Shown piece by piece: positions 1 to 10,214 of a DNA stretch of 64,000 nt (within the stretch, counting starts at the first letter, position 1; each line of letters starts with the position of its first letter). A program made the translations under genes and the position numbers. Source of the DNA: Ceratobasidium sp. AG-K (taxonomy: Eukaryota; Basidiomycota; Agaricomycetes; Cantharellales; Ceratobasidiaceae); contig JAWNGF010000003.1 in assembly GCA_037039685.1 (NCBI GenBank), positions 3,224,001-3,288,000 of the forward strand, in the 5' to 3' direction. The notes under the pieces were generated by a model that was given only the letters and a program-made list of their open reading frames with translations, searched no databases and was not told the DNA's origin.

Positions 1-2
1 TG

Positions 3-437
3 GAACTACATCAAATAAGGGAAGGAAACGTCAAGGAGGAATACAAGGAAGGAGATCTCATATGGTTATTTCGACCAGACATCAAATCAAACAGACTGTC
101 CAAAAAGCTGGATAACAAGAAGTTCAGACCCTTCCCAGTGAAGAAAAAAATTTCCTCTCATGCATACAAACTCAAACTACTGCTGACAATGAAAAAATAC
201 CCCATATTTCATATTGATCTTCTGAGCCAGTACAAGACAGACAAGGAATTCAATTGGAACCAACCACGTCCTCTGCCAATTGTGACAGAAGAAGGAAGCA
301 AAGAATATGAAGTAGAAAAGGTTGTTGATTGGAAAGTGACAAAGGAAGGAGTATTCTGTAGAATCCAATGGAAGGGGTACAGGGAGGAAGACGACATGGA
401 ACAACAGGCCAAGGACATCAGGCACCTTTACAAATAG
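3..437 (+). CDS. A1 pol polyprotein, C-terminal end (integrase tail and chromodomain), partial
   Basis: The frame is open from base 3 to the TAG at 435-437. It encodes the end of the integrase (KKLDNKK, then FHIDLLSQYK, both typical of gypsy integrase tails) and a chromodomain starting EYEVEKVVDW and continuing IQWKGY. The chromodomain would tether the integration complex to chromatin. The third cage aromatic seen in canonical chromodomains (NTWEP) is absent here; the local sequence is DDMEQQ. Unlike A2 and A3, the pol frame stops directly after the chromodomain. The beginning of pol lies outside the window. Confidence 0.88.
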   Translation, partial: ELHQIREGNVKEEYKEGDLIWLFRPDIKSNRLSKKLDNKKFRPFPVKKKISSHAYKLKLLLTMKKYPIFHIDLLSQYKTDKEFNWNQPRPLPIVTEEGSKEYEVEKVVDWKVTKEGVFCRIQWKGYREEDDMEQQAKDIRHLYK

Positions 438-600
438 TACGCAAGTTCCTTTAACAACACCCTGAAGCACCTGCACCTGCAAACTTCAAAGGAAAGATAA
501 AAGGGCAAAAGGCTGAGGACTGGGAACCCATCTGCAAAGCTAGCAACTACTCCAAGTCAAACTCTTCACTCTACACTTTCAATCTTTTTTGCTCTTTGCA

Positions 601-1365
601 ATGCCTGCCATCTCCCACTCCACTATCACCAACAACCTCATCCGCGTCCTCAATGGACTGGCATTTGCTACAGCTAGGATCCTTGACGCCGGAGCGGCGC
701 TGTATGTTTTCAAGAGGTTCCAACAAAGCCCGGGCCCGATGCAGTTCCAAGCATCCAACAACACTCTCCACTCAGACCTGGGGGAGTTCCAATGGGTTGG
801 AAAGAAATGGCCTAAAAGAATGCAACTGGCAAGGAAGGACATCTCCATGTGCCAAGGATGCACAGCATTCCAGGTCTTGGAGGTGGTCCTCCTGTCCACC
901 CATATGCTTGGAGTTGTCAAGTGGTGGCAAGAAGGGGCATACTCAAGCGTATGGGTACTGGGAGCTCATGGAAGGCCGCTGACACTTTGACCCAAGTGGA
1001 ACAACGCTTGGGACACCAACTTTGAAAAAGACCTGAGTGACTGGAGGATGGAAGGGGGAAGATACCAGAGGGAAAAGTTTGGATGGGCGCTGTATTGGTG
1101 CAGGAAGGAGGAGATGGACGTATTGGCATGGAAGGAGGTCAAACCAGACGTACGGCAATGGGACAAGGAATTTGTGCAGACCCAGAAGAGGGTGATGGAC
1201 TGGAGCAAGGCAGATTGGACAAAGGAGGAGACATGGGAGGAATGGGAGAAGTTTTTGGACAAACCAGGTAACACTGTGTTCAATCCCATTGACCTGACGC
1301 TGGACAAGGATGAGGGGTTGAAGGAGTATGTACTTCAAAAGGGCAAGGAGTGCACAACACAGTAA
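601..1365 (+). pseudogene. A1 third ORF (ORF3), interrupted by one TGA
   Basis: This reading frame lies between pol and the 3' LTR and starts MPAISHS at 601. It matches ORF3 of A2 and A3 closely in order: FQWVGKKWPKRMQL, then MCQGC, then EVVLLS, then a Trp-rich second half with SKADWTKEETWEEWEKF, ending shortly before the LTR. One in-frame TGA at 988-990 falls where A2 has Arg in LRPRW, so it is best read as CGA to TGA. Without it the product would be about 254 residues. I see no signal peptide or membrane segment, so an envelope role is not supported. The function is unknown. Confidence 0.75.
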
Positions 1366-1406
1366 GCCCGTTTGAGTCCCCCAAACGGACTCTTAAGGGG
1401 GAGTAA

Positions 1407-1874
1407 TGTTGTGAGCCAGCTCACTCCATTGGACTCACCCTGCATCTTGCCTGTCTGTTCCCTTGCTTGTTGTTTTTGTTTATGTTATGTTTGTACTTTC
1501 CTGTGCCATGTTGCCACCTCTTTGTGGCCTTTCTGTTACATTGTGTAACGTGGCTGTGCTTTGTACAAGTCATGACTGCCTGTGCAGCATGACTCACATG
1601 GACACTCCTGGTTGGCTTGTATGTATGACTTGTGTGGCTGCGCCTTGTATGACTCAACCTCTTTCTGAATATATATAGAGGACCAACAAGCCTGGTAACC
1701 CCAGCTTGTTTTGTCTTGTCAAACATTCCCTTTGAGTGACACTTTGAACCACCCCTACCCTTAAGAGTCTACAGCCACTTAAGTGTGGTGCCATTCAAGA
1801 GCTCTCCTAGGTCTTAGTGCCGTCCACTCTCCATTGTGGCTTGTCCCACAGCCACCAAGAAGAAGCTTACGACA
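1407..1874 (+). repeat. 3' LTR of A1 (family A, 468 bp)
   Basis: Starts TGTTGTGAGCC and ends CTTACGACA. It matches the other family A LTRs, with TG instead of the CG that A2 and A4 have at bases 3-5. It contains TATATATAG near 1670 followed about 33 nt later by AGCTTGTTTTGT, the inferred transcript start and self-primer. Confidence 0.9.
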
Positions 1875-2772
1875 CTGGTCCACATGAATAGGAGATGATG
1901 AGCCAAATCTTCTTCTCATCAGAAGTGGTGGCATAATAGGAATTGGCAATATAATTTGCACAGGAATAAGTAAAATCCATGGCCTTGGCTCCGTGTTCAC
2001 CATTGAATTCTGTTGGTTTGGAGGCAGCCCATTCTTCCACCCTTCCTGATGAGAATATAGATGATGTTGGAGGTTCTGTCCTTCCCAATGAGGGTGGTGT
2101 AAAACGCATCATAGATCCTATTAAGCTTTCTGCTCCAGTGGTTGCTCCTCCTCTGAGTGATAGTCCTAAATGGCTTGTTGCCAGTGCACCAGCCCTGGCA
2201 GCGCTGCTTCCACTTCCTCCTGATCCTCCAGTAGGGTTTGCAAGGAAGCCATGTGCTCAAACTGTGTCTTTTGTGGTTGTATGTTGTTCTATCACCATGT
2301 TGTAGAGCAGATGGTTTTGGTCTAGGATTTCCGCCAATTGCCCAATGCAAATATTGCTGTCATCCCTGTTGTGTAGGATCCAATCTTCCACATCCTCCAA
2401 ACGTTGAGCCATAAGGCTTTGCCGCAATGCCATTTCCTTCAGGATGTAAAGGATTTGTTTTTGATGATTGTTCTCACAGGATTCCCACCATGTTTTGCCT
2501 GTATAACTTTTGATGCCTGAGGAAGAGGGTCTTGATTCAGCATCAAAAGTAGGGTATGGGTTTGGTTGAGACTGAATAGTGGTGTTACCCTCATTTTCTT
2601 TGTCTCCTGTGTTTGATGGAGGTGGTTCAGAGAAGTGTGCTTGGTGGAGTAGTGTTTCTGGAGCTGGTGGTGCAATAGGGCCTTTTCCTTTCCAAGATGT
2701 AGATGGAACAGCCATAGATGCCATGGCTTGTCTATAGGATTCAGCCAAGTTAGAACAACTCCTGGTGGTCAT
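1875..2772 (-). pseudogene. Element C gag, truncated and with one internal TGA
   Basis: A Gag-like frame starts at 2772 (MTTRSCSN) and reaches an in-frame TGA at 2257-2259. The same frame continues with Gly/Ser-rich and capsid-like sequence (KPTEFNGEHGAKAMDF, then DEKKIWLIIS) until the A1 LTR removes the rest. The capsid-like part resembles the retrotransposon-gag fold of gypsy elements (PF03732 type by pattern). A single C-to-T change from CGA would explain the stop. No zinc knuckle is reached. Confidence 0.7.
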
Positions 2773-3160
2773 GTGCTATAATAAGTGCACTTCTTGGTGC
2801 ACTTCAACCAACAGTGGCTTGTAGTAATAGAGATATATCCCCTGGATAGAGATGGAATGTTAGGTGGAACCTAGTTGATGGTAGCTTCAGTGCAAGGGTA
2901 TCAGAGATCCTTGTTCCAATACAATATATGAGTGGCACTTCCTGATTAGGTGGCAATGGCTCAGTGATATCAGAGGATAGGGGACATCATCAACAAGCTA
3001 ATGGATGCAAGCTGCAATGTGCCTCAATGTGAAAATGGTGCAGGGGGAGAGTTGGGGAGATCAGCTAATCAATGATGAAGGGTGTGCAGTGCTCAGAGAT
3101 AACCCGGTGATGAAAGACCTGGTTCCAACAGTGACAAAGGCTGTATCCACAACAAGGGTG

Positions 3161-3174
3161 ACAAGACTTGTTCT
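3161..3174 (-). promoter_or_regulatory. Self-complementary primer-binding site of element C
   Basis: Two nucleotides after the 5' LTR, the minus strand reads AGAACAAGTCTTGT. This is the exact reverse complement of ACAAGACTTGTTCT inside the same LTR (3312-3325), about 30 nt after a TATATA box. It fits tRNA-independent self-priming as known for Tf1. Confidence 0.8.
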
Positions 3175-3176
3175 AG

Positions 3177-3619
3177 TGTCACAACACTAGCCAAACCTAG
3201 GAGGCCAAGGCGCCACAGGCAGTGAGAAGGGGGGTTGGGACAACAAAGGTTAGATGATGGCACCTAAGGCCTAAGTGAGTCACACAATGAGTGATTGGGG
3301 AAAACAACAAGAGAACAAGTCTTGTGGAGACAAGACTTGTGTTGCTGGTATATATGCTAACTACTGTGGCTATGTACAATAGAGTGCAACACAACAAAGG
3401 AAACCAAAACAGGAAAAGATAAGAGTCCGAGAGAAGCAAGGACAAGACAAAGGGAATGTGATAAGTCCATGGATACCAAGGAGACAAGGAAACAGGCCAG
3501 GCAGGCATGTCCTGCAAACATGGCTTACATAAGGACAACTATATGCGCCAATGCAAGGGGAACATGACTGAACATGAGACAAACGGGTGGGAAACAGGAA
3601 AAGAAGAAAGGTCATGACA
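3177..3619 (-). repeat. 5' LTR of element C (443 bp)
   Basis: On the minus strand it starts TGTCATGACC at 3619 and ends TTGTGACA at 3177. A TATATA box lies near 3349-3354, and the inferred R start with the self-primer is at 3325-3312. No second copy is present in the window, so the boundaries rest on the TG...CA ends, the PBS position and the sharp join to the inverted repeat. Confidence 0.7.
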
Positions 3620-3960
3620 CTTATCATATCAAATTTACCTAAAATGGAATTTTACACATTGACTAATTGAGCCAATAAGTGGTTGTCCTATTTGGCCTGA
3701 TTTGAACTCTCAGGGTGCATTTGAAGTGATTTGAAGCTGCACTGGGTGCTTTCAATCAGGTATGGGTGATTTGGAGTGCTTTCAGAAACATGGGGTGATT
3801 TAGAGCATTCCAAATCCACTGTGGTGATTCAAACTACTCTGGAGAGCCCCAAAATGTTCCAAATTGCTCCAGATAAAGTGCTCAGATATATACTACTATT
3901 CCTGAAAGTCCCTTTATTTATAGTACTCCCAGCCTTGGCAGGTTTTTGCTGGTGCTTGCA
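3620..3960 (+). repeat. Left arm of a long inverted repeat (about 340 bp)
   Basis: This segment is nearly identical to the reverse complement of 13310-13652, including the run of GGTGATTT motifs and the block ending in AGCCTTGGC(A/G)GGTTTTTGCT. Its outer edge is cut by the LTR of element C. It could be a terminal inverted repeat of a large decayed DNA element, but no transposase is visible. Confidence 0.8.
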
Positions 3961-5454
3961 ACTCAGTCAATACAATTGTGCATCCTCACTACCTACAGCT
4001 ATGTCCACTGGTCATAACAGTGTCATCAACAAGTATGAACCCCACAAGTTCCCTGGCTATCACCCAAACCAACAGCACATGCTTGACCAACCTCCAAGGT
4101 GGAGGCAACATCAAGCACCCCCACAGCCATGGCCAAGGCTTCTGAGGTCATGGATGTGGGCATGGGCATGGTGGTCACTGAGGCAACATGCTGGGCTGCT
4201 TTATGCACTTGGCCCAGGTCAACACCAAGTCTTTCCATGACCAGGCCTGACTCAACCTGCTCCATACACAACTCCAGACCACTGGGCCTCTGACACAGTG
4301 CACCCATTGAGGTATTTGTGCCAGGGCTCAACCCCAGTATTACTGCCATGGTCCTTACTCTGTTAGTAAGCCAGCATGATTGGTCACACATCCCCATGTA
4401 CATGTTGCTGATGCTGGAGGCCCAGGGTCCCCTTCAGCATCATCCACATTGCCCTGTGGAAACAATCAATGCAATCCAGTTCACCTTCCAACAAGGCTCA
4501 AGATCCATCCAACATGATGGAAGATGTGCCAGGACCATCTCAAGGTGTTGCCAACTTAATGTCCATGACAGCCCAGGACATGCAGCTTGCAACAAGTTGG
4601 GCCATGGAACAGATCACTTGAGAGGTGGCCAAACCAGTCACCCTCATTTGTCAGTTGGGACTAAACCTGACAGACTCAAGACCCAGAGCCTATGAGGACT
4701 TGACACTGATGTCACATGAGCTGCACATTGAGGTGAAGGAAGTCATGAAGCAGGATTGTGAGCTACACACAGCACTTCACTCTCTATGCCATGACCTACA
4801 GGATCAGATCACCAGATATGATTTATGCATAACATCATGATTAGCTAACCTGTATGGATGCAAGCACAGCAAGTGCTGCATGTGACTGTCTTGCTTGTGT
4901 ATGTGCATGTATGGACATGGGTGCCTTTATTGGCCCTGGTCTCCTGATCCTGTCCCCTTGGTCTTTGATACCACCTATCAATTATCTGTGTTAGGGCTTG
5001 TCATTATCACACTGGCGACTACATCACCACTTAAGTCTATATACATTGGCTGAAAGTTCAAGGACCTTACACCCTTGGCCTTACTACAAAGACAATTGGA
5101 TAGCTAGACTGTCACTTAGCTGTGGTCCTCAGCAACACATCATCATCAATGCAGCAGTAGTTCTTACACTGATTCAAAAGTATGGCATTGTAATGCAATT
5201 GGATATATATACTACTAAATAAGCTATAGCAATGAGAGGAAGAGAAAAATTGGTTGTATTTCTGACCTGACATTGACTAAATGGCTAACCCAACAGTCTC
5301 CTGATGATCATTGAGTTTGGGGTTACATGCTGCTGACTGTAAGCAATGCATCAATCATTGTTGGGTTGAGGTAACTTGGTCAACTGAGACAGGTGGAATT
5401 CCTACCTGGTGCCATGTACTGTCTTCACAGGGATGATAAACTCAAGTGCCTGGA
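3961..5454. other. Interior of the inverted-repeat unit, left part; no gene recognised
   Basis: About 1.5 kb with no convincing coding sequence. The longest frames (for example 4026-4403 minus, Met- and Gly-rich) show no known domain. The DNA is almost free of CpG; I see a single one, near 5016. It continues at 12692-13309 on the other side of A2. Confidence 0.6.
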
Positions 5455-5459
5455 TATGT

Positions 5460-5914
5460 TGTCGTAAGCTTCTTCTTGGTGGCTATGAGACAAGCCGCGA
5501 TGGAGAGTGGACGGCACTAAGACCTAAGTGACCTCTTGAACCGCAACACACTTAAGCGTCTGTAGGCTCTTGAGGGTAGGGGTGGTTCTAAGTGTCACTC
5601 AGAGGGGATGTTTGACAAGACAAAACAAGCTGGGGTTACCAGGCTTGTTGGTCTTCTATATATATCCAGAAAGTGGCCGAGTCATACAAGGCGCAGCCAC
5701 ATGAGTCATACAAGACAGCCAGTCAGGAGTGTCCAAGTGAGTCATGCTGTATGAACAGACATGACTCGTACAAAGCACAGCCGCGTTACATAATGTAACA
5801 GAACAACCACAAGAAGGTGGCAACGCAGCAAACAGAAACAGAAACACAACACAAAGAAGGGGACAGGCGGGCGAGACAATAGGCGAGTCCGATGGAGTGA
5901 GCTGGCTCACGACA
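5460..5914 (-). repeat. 3' LTR of A2 (455 bp)
   Basis: Reads TGTCGTGAGCC on the minus strand from 5914 and ends CTTACGACA at 5460. The polypurine tract GGGGGGAGTAA (minus strand, about 5915-5925) directly precedes it. Confidence 0.95.
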
Positions 5915-5955
5915 TTACTCCCCCCTATGGGTCCATTTGGGGGACCTGAATGGAC

Positions 5956-6720
5956 CTACTGCACCGTGCAGTCCTTCCCTTTCCTCAGCATACATTCCTC
6001 AAGCCCTTCATCTTCCTCCAGGGTTAGGTCGATGGGATTGAACGCGGTGTTCCCCGGTTCGTCCGAGAACTTCTCCCATTCTTCCCATGTCTCCTCCTTT
6101 GTCCAGTCAGCCTTGGACCAATCCAAAACCCTTTTCTGAACCTCCACAAACTCCTCGTCCCATTGTCGCACGTCTGGCTCTGTCTCCTTCCATGCCGAAA
6201 CGTCCGCTTCCTCCCACTTCCACCAGTTAGGCGCCCACTCGAACTTCTCCTTCTGGTACCTTCCCCTTTCCAGCTTCCAGTCGCTCAAGTCCCTCTCGTA
6301 GTTGGCGTCCCAGGCGTCGTTCCACCGAGGTCGCAGTGTTGGTTGCCTCCCGTCGTACCCTGGTACCCACTCGCTCGAGTAAGCCCCTTCTTGTCCCCAT
6401 TCAACCACCCCAAGCATGTGGGTGGAGAGGAGAACGACCTCCGAGACCTGGAATGCGGCGCACCCCCGGCAGACGAATATGTCCTTTCGCAGGAGCTGCA
6501 TGCGTGTTGGCCACTTTTTCCCGACCCACTGGAATTCCCCCAAGTCTGAGTGGAGGACGTCGTCCGAGGCCCTGAAGTGCATCCTTCCAGAGCTTTGTTG
6601 CGACCTCTTGAAGACGTAGAGGGCGGCTCCGGAGTCGAGAATCCTTGCCGTGGCAAAGGCAGGTCCTTCGAGGACACGGGTGAGGTTGTTGGTGATGGTG
6701 GAACGGGTGACGGCAGGCAT
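5956..6720 (-). CDS. A2 ORF3, Cys-Arg-Gly-Cys protein of unknown function
   Basis: Intact 254-codon ORF between pol and the 3' LTR. I chose the ATG at 6720 (MPAVTRST) because A1, A3 and H ORF3 also begin MPA; the frame is open further upstream. The N-terminal half contains ALYVFKRSQQ, FQWVGKKW and DIFVCRGCAAFQVSEVVLLS. The C-terminal half is rich in Trp and acidic residues (WEEWEKF). No signal peptide, membrane span, protease or RNA-binding motif is apparent. The CxxC pair could bind a metal, which is inference. The start lies inside the pol frame, which runs on to 6285, so about 430 bp is read in two frames. Conservation in A1, A3 and the H family suggests a real accessory protein. Confidence 0.8.
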   Translation of the reverse strand: MPAVTRSTITNNLTRVLEGPAFATARILDSGAALYVFKRSQQSSGRMHFRASDDVLHSDLGEFQWVGKKWPTRMQLLRKDIFVCRGCAAFQVSEVVLLSTHMLGVVEWGQEGAYSSEWVPGYDGRQPTLRPRWNDAWDANYERDLSDWKLERGRYQKEKFEWAPNWWKWEEADVSAWKETEPDVRQWDEEFVEVQKRVLDWSKADWTKEETWEEWEKFSDEPGNTAFNPIDLTLEEDEGLEECMLRKGKDCTVQ

Positions 6721-9700
6721 TGTAGAGGGCAAAAAAGATTTAAAGCGTAGAGTTGAGTGTGTTTTTTGGAGTAGTAGCAAGTTTTGCAAGTGACACTACC
6801 CGCTTCACCCCTTCTGCCTTTTATCCTTCCTGGAGCATAGTTAGATGGCGTGGGAGCTTCGGGGTGTCGGCGTAGAAGGTCCTTGATGATCTTTGAAAGG
6901 TGACCAAAATCTTCCGCCCTTTGTTCTGTGTCTTCTTCGCTTCCATAACCCTTCCATCTGACCCTGTAAAAAAGGCCGTCCTTTGTCTCCTTCCAGTCCA
7001 AGATCTTCTCTACTTCGTATTCTTCTTCTCCTTCTTCCGTTATGATTGGCGGTGGTCGGGGTTGGTTGCGGCTGAATTCGGTGTCTCCCTTGTAAGGACT
7101 GAGCAAATCGATGTGAAAAACAGGCTGCACCCTTATTGTTGCCGGCAGATCAAGCTCATAAGCATGTGATCCTATCTGTCGTTTCACGACAAATGGTCCG
7201 TGCTTTTTGTTGTCCAGTTTTTTTGAAGGTCTTTTTGTTTGAATGTTCTTTCCGAGCAGCCATACTAGATCTCCTTCATGGTACTTGCTCTTTGGCTCTT
7301 CTTCTGGGAGCCTTTGGGTTTCCATAGATGCAATTGCTTCGTCGTGGATTTTACGCCATTTCCCTGTGATATTGTTTGCTTCTGGAACTGTTGATTCTTC
7401 TGCTGAGATGTTCCACAGTGGTTCCCTCCCGTAGACAATTTCGAAAGGGGAATTACCAGTTACGCGATGCTTCTGTAGATTATAGCTGAACTCCGCAATC
7501 GGTAATAAGTCCGCCCAATCATCCTGCCGGTAGTTGACGAACGATCGTAGCCAGCCTTCCATCCATTGATTGATTCTCTCCGTTATCCCATCTGTTTGGG
7601 GGTGGTAAGCAGTACTGAAACCTGGGCTAGTTCCAATTTTCTCATAAATGGCCTTCATAAGTTTGGAATTGAAAGTAGTCCCTCGGTCTGAGATCGTGCT
7701 CTTTGGGAAACCGTGTAGTTTCCAAACATTTGTGATGAAAAGATTTGCAAGGTCGCTTGCCGTGTGAGATTCTTTGCAGGGTATAAAGTGCGCCATTCTT
7801 GAGAATTGGTCCACCACTACTAAGATGCTGTCTGATCCTCTGGATTTTGGTAATTTCACCACAAAGTCGAACGCTATGTCTTCCCACGGTCCTTTTGGAA
7901 TGTCCAGAGGCTTGATAGGGACTATTGACTTTGATCCCTTTGTCCGCTGGCAGGTCTCGCAGGACTCCACGTATCTGTTTATGCTTTGCTTCATTCCCGG
8001 CCAGAAGTATCTTCTTGATATTAGTTCCAAAGTTCTTGCTTGCCCTTGATGCCCCGCGATTTTTGAGTCGTGGTGAAATCGCATGATGGCCAGCCTGGAT
8101 TCCTTATCTTCTGGCACGTAAATCCTTCCCTTGAACCATAATAGTCCCTCCTTGAAGTCATAGTCTTTTGCACTGTGTTGTAGGGTTTTTGGTAGCGTTT
8201 CCCTCGATTTGCACATTTCCTTGATTTGTGCCAACCCTTTGTCTGTTTCTTGTGCCTCCTTGATAGTTTCTATGATGTCTGTGTCTATTTGTCCCATAAA
8301 CCCCTTGAACCTTTCGACAGCTATCATAACTTGTTCAGGCGTAGGGGTATCTTCATGGTCTGATCGTCTAGACAATAGGTCCGGTTTGGACGACAGGATT
8401 CCAGGGCGGTATATGATGTCAAAGTTATAGGAAGCAAGCAGTTGGTGCCATCTTGCGTGTCGCCGGTTGAACGTTCTTGCTTCCTTCCAGAATTGTAGGT
8501 TCCTATGATCGGTGTAGATGGTGATAGGGTCCCTTGTTCCTTCAAGGTATAGCCTCCAATGTGTTAAAGATTCTATGATAGCCATAAGTTCTTTATCGTG
8601 GACATCGTAGTTGAGCTGAGCCTCGTTGAAGGACTTTGAAAGAAAAGCAATGGGGTGTAGGTAGCCATCATCTTGCCTTTGCGACAGGATTGCTCCCATT
8701 GCTACTCCACTTGCGTCTGTTTCCAAGAAGAAGGGTTTGTCCGGGTTCGGATGTCGTAGAGTGGGTTCCTTGCTGATTTCCATTTTTAGGGCTTCAAATG
8801 CTTCCTGCTGATCGTTTCCCCATTCCCATCTGTTCTCCTTTCTTGTCAAGGTTGTCAGGGGTTTTGCTAATCGGCTGAAATTCGGTACGAATCTTCGGTA
8901 GAAATTTGCGAATCCTAGGAATGCTTGGACCTGCTTGACTGTTCTTGGTTCCTTCCATTCTTTTATGGCCTTGACCTTTTCTTCCTCCATTGAGATGCCC
9001 GAATTGCTGATTCCAAGTCCAGTATATGTCAATTTGGTGACGAAGAATTCGCATTTTGGAAGTTTTGCGAAAAGATTTTCCTCCAGTAAGATCTTTAGTA
9101 CTTTTCTGACATCCACGGTATGTTGGCTCCTGTCCTTAGAGAAGACTAGGATGTCGTCAATGTATACAATGACACATACGTCGATAAGATCATCGAAAAT
9201 GTGATTCATATATCTTTGGAAAATGGCGGGCGCGTTTTTTAGTCCAAAGGGCATGACGACGTATTCGAAGAGTCCTTCCTTTGTTCTGAAAGCTGTCTTC
9301 CATTCGTCGCCTTCTCTAATTCTGATATTGTTGAAACCCATGCGCAAATCGATTTTGGAGAAAATTTTTGCGTCCTTGATTTTATCCAAGAGGTCTTCCA
9401 TCAGGGGCATTGGGAATCTGTTGTCCTTTGTAATGGCATTTACTCCTCTGAGATCTTGAACAAGTCGTAGTTGGCGAACTGCCCCTGGATTTTTGGGGTC
9501 GATCGGTTTTTTGACAAAGAAGCAAGGTGATGCAATGGGTGATTTGCTTGGACGGATTTTCCCTGCTGCGATTTCTTCATCCAAGTATTCTCTTAGAGCA
9601 ATTGACTCTGCCGGAGAGAGTGGGATAGGTCTGGCTGGTTTCGGAAGCTCAGCTCCTTCCTTGAAGTCGATGGCGCAGTCGTATGGGCGATGATCAGGGA

Positions 9701-10199
9701 TTCTCTTGAATTTTTCTTCGCTGAAGACGTCGGCAAATTCCTTGAATTCTTCGGGCAGGTCGTCTATTGAGGCCGTCCTTGCTTGAATGGCTTCTGTTTG
9801 CCATGATATGTGCTTTGTCTTCCAATCGATGATAGGGTTTGATTCCTCTAACCATTCCAGTCCGAGGATAAGTTTAGTTTCTCCAGTAGGCATCGCGAAG
9901 AAGACTTGTTTGAAAGTTCTTCCCTCTACTTCTAGTTCCAGTTTTGCTTTAAAACGTATTTGGTGAGAGAGTTCTTTCCCTTGGATTCCAATTACTCTTC
10001 TAGGAGTGGAGAGTTCTATGAGTGGAATGCTGTTGGATCGAGCCCACGAAATGTCCAGGAAGTTCTTTGATGCTCCAGAATCGATGAGGGTTGGTATAGG
10101 TTCTGTGATTCCGGCAACGTTTGCGTAAACAATGGTAGATTCATTTGTCGCTCTAAAGTACATTGTTTCCGTTGCCGGTTTCTTGGTCTCTCCACACAC
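6285..10199 (-). CDS. A2 pol polyprotein (protease, RT, RNase H, integrase, chromodomain)
   Basis: The 1304-codon frame has the gypsy domain order. Retropepsin has the active site LIDSGAS near residue 40. Reverse transcriptase has YIDD at about 346-349. RNase H starts near FFLETDASG and includes YTDHRNL. The integrase HHCC finger ends ESCETCQRTK, with DDE residues in VVVDQFSR, ISDRGTTF and TERINQW. The chromodomain starts EYEVEKILDW. No ATG is needed at 10199 (the codon is GTG): pol is in the -1 frame relative to gag and open upstream, so it is probably made by recoding near the gag stop. After the chromodomain the frame stays open over ORF3 to 6285; that tail is probably not a functional domain. 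Confidence 0.95.
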   Translation of the reverse strand: MCGETKKPATETMYFRATNESTIVYANVAGITEPIPTLIDSGASKNFLDISWARSNSIPLIELSTPRRVIGIQGKELSHQIRFKAKLELEVEGRTFKQVFFAMPTGETKLILGLEWLEESNPIIDWKTKHISWQTEAIQARTASIDDLPEEFKEFADVFSEEKFKRIPDHRPYDCAIDFKEGAELPKPARPIPLSPAESIALREYLDEEIAAGKIRPSKSPIASPCFFVKKPIDPKNPGAVRQLRLVQDLRGVNAITKDNRFPMPLMEDLLDKIKDAKIFSKIDLRMGFNNIRIREGDEWKTAFRTKEGLFEYVVMPFGLKNAPAIFQRYMNHIFDDLIDVCVIVYIDDILVFSKDRSQHTVDVRKVLKILLEENLFAKLPKCEFFVTKLTYTGLGISNSGISMEEEKVKAIKEWKEPRTVKQVQAFLGFANFYRRFVPNFSRLAKPLTTLTRKENRWEWGNDQQEAFEALKMEISKEPTLRHPNPDKPFFLETDASGVAMGAILSQRQDDGYLHPIAFLSKSFNEAQLNYDVHDKELMAIIESLTHWRLYLEGTRDPITIYTDHRNLQFWKEARTFNRRHARWHQLLASYNFDIIYRPGILSSKPDLLSRRSDHEDTPTPEQVMIAVERFKGFMGQIDTDIIETIKEAQETDKGLAQIKEMCKSRETLPKTLQHSAKDYDFKEGLLWFKGRIYVPEDKESRLAIMRFHHDSKIAGHQGQARTLELISRRYFWPGMKQSINRYVESCETCQRTKGSKSIVPIKPLDIPKGPWEDIAFDFVVKLPKSRGSDSILVVVDQFSRMAHFIPCKESHTASDLANLFITNVWKLHGFPKSTISDRGTTFNSKLMKAIYEKIGTSPGFSTAYHPQTDGITERINQWMEGWLRSFVNYRQDDWADLLPIAEFSYNLQKHRVTGNSPFEIVYGREPLWNISAEESTVPEANNITGKWRKIHDEAIASMETQRLPEEEPKSKYHEGDLVWLLGKNIQTKRPSKKLDNKKHGPFVVKRQIGSHAYELDLPATIRVQPVFHIDLLSPYKGDTEFSRNQPRPPPIITEEGEEEYEVEKILDWKETKDGLFYRVRWKGYGSEEDTEQRAEDFGHLSKIIKDLLRRHPEAPTPSNYAPGRIKGRRGEAGSVTCKTCYYSKKHTQLYALNLFCPLQCLPSPVPPSPTTSPVSSKDLPLPRQGFSTPEPPSTSSRGRNKALEGCTSGPRTTSSTQTWGNSSGSGKSGQHACSSCERTYSSAGGAPHSRSRRSFSSPPTCLGWLNGDKKGLTRASGYQGTTGGNQHCDLGGTTPGTPTTRGT

Positions 10200-10214
10200 A
10201 GTTAGAGGGAGACC
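10185..10214 (-). promoter_or_regulatory. Stem-loop around the A2 gag stop codon, candidate recoding signal
   Basis: On the minus strand GGTCTCCC pairs with GGAGAGACC (eight pairs, one bulged A), and the gag TAA (10202-10204) sits in the loop. The same stem with a one-base loop change is kept in A3 at 41614-41643. Pol is in the -1 frame after it. I see no classical XXXYYYZ slippery heptamer in the correct phase, so the exact mechanism is open. Confidence 0.5.

Larger units (their letters stand above)
1..1874 (+). mobile_element. Ty3/gypsy chromovirus A1, 3' part only
   Basis: The 3' end of a plus-strand gypsy element of family A enters from the left edge. In order it shows the end of pol with a chromodomain, a third ORF, a polypurine tract (AGGGGGAGTAA before 1407) and the 3' LTR. 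Its right junction is at 1874/1875, inside the gag remnant of element C on the opposite strand, so A1 inserted into C. The 5-bp duplication would be CTGGT (1875-1879), but the partner copy lies outside the window. Confidence 0.9.
1875..3619 (-). mobile_element. Ty3/gypsy element C, 5' part only (LTR, leader, gag)
   Basis: Minus-strand remnant of a different gypsy family: a 5' LTR at 3177-3619, a self-complementary PBS, a leader and the start of gag. It is cut at 1874 by A1, so the rest of C lies left of the window. Its 5' LTR abuts the long inverted repeat at 3620, so C inserted there; the possible 5-bp duplication is CTTAT at 3620-3624. C is older than A1 and younger than the inverted repeat. 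Confidence 0.7.

Noticed and set aside
4026..4403. 125-codon minus-strand ORF inside the inverted repeat
   Set aside because: Met/Gly/Val-rich with no domain, in CpG-depleted DNA where stops are also altered; probably chance.
5956..6720. ORF3 as an envelope gene
   Set aside because: Position fits, but there is no signal peptide, transmembrane segment, furin-like site or fusion peptide in any of the four copies.
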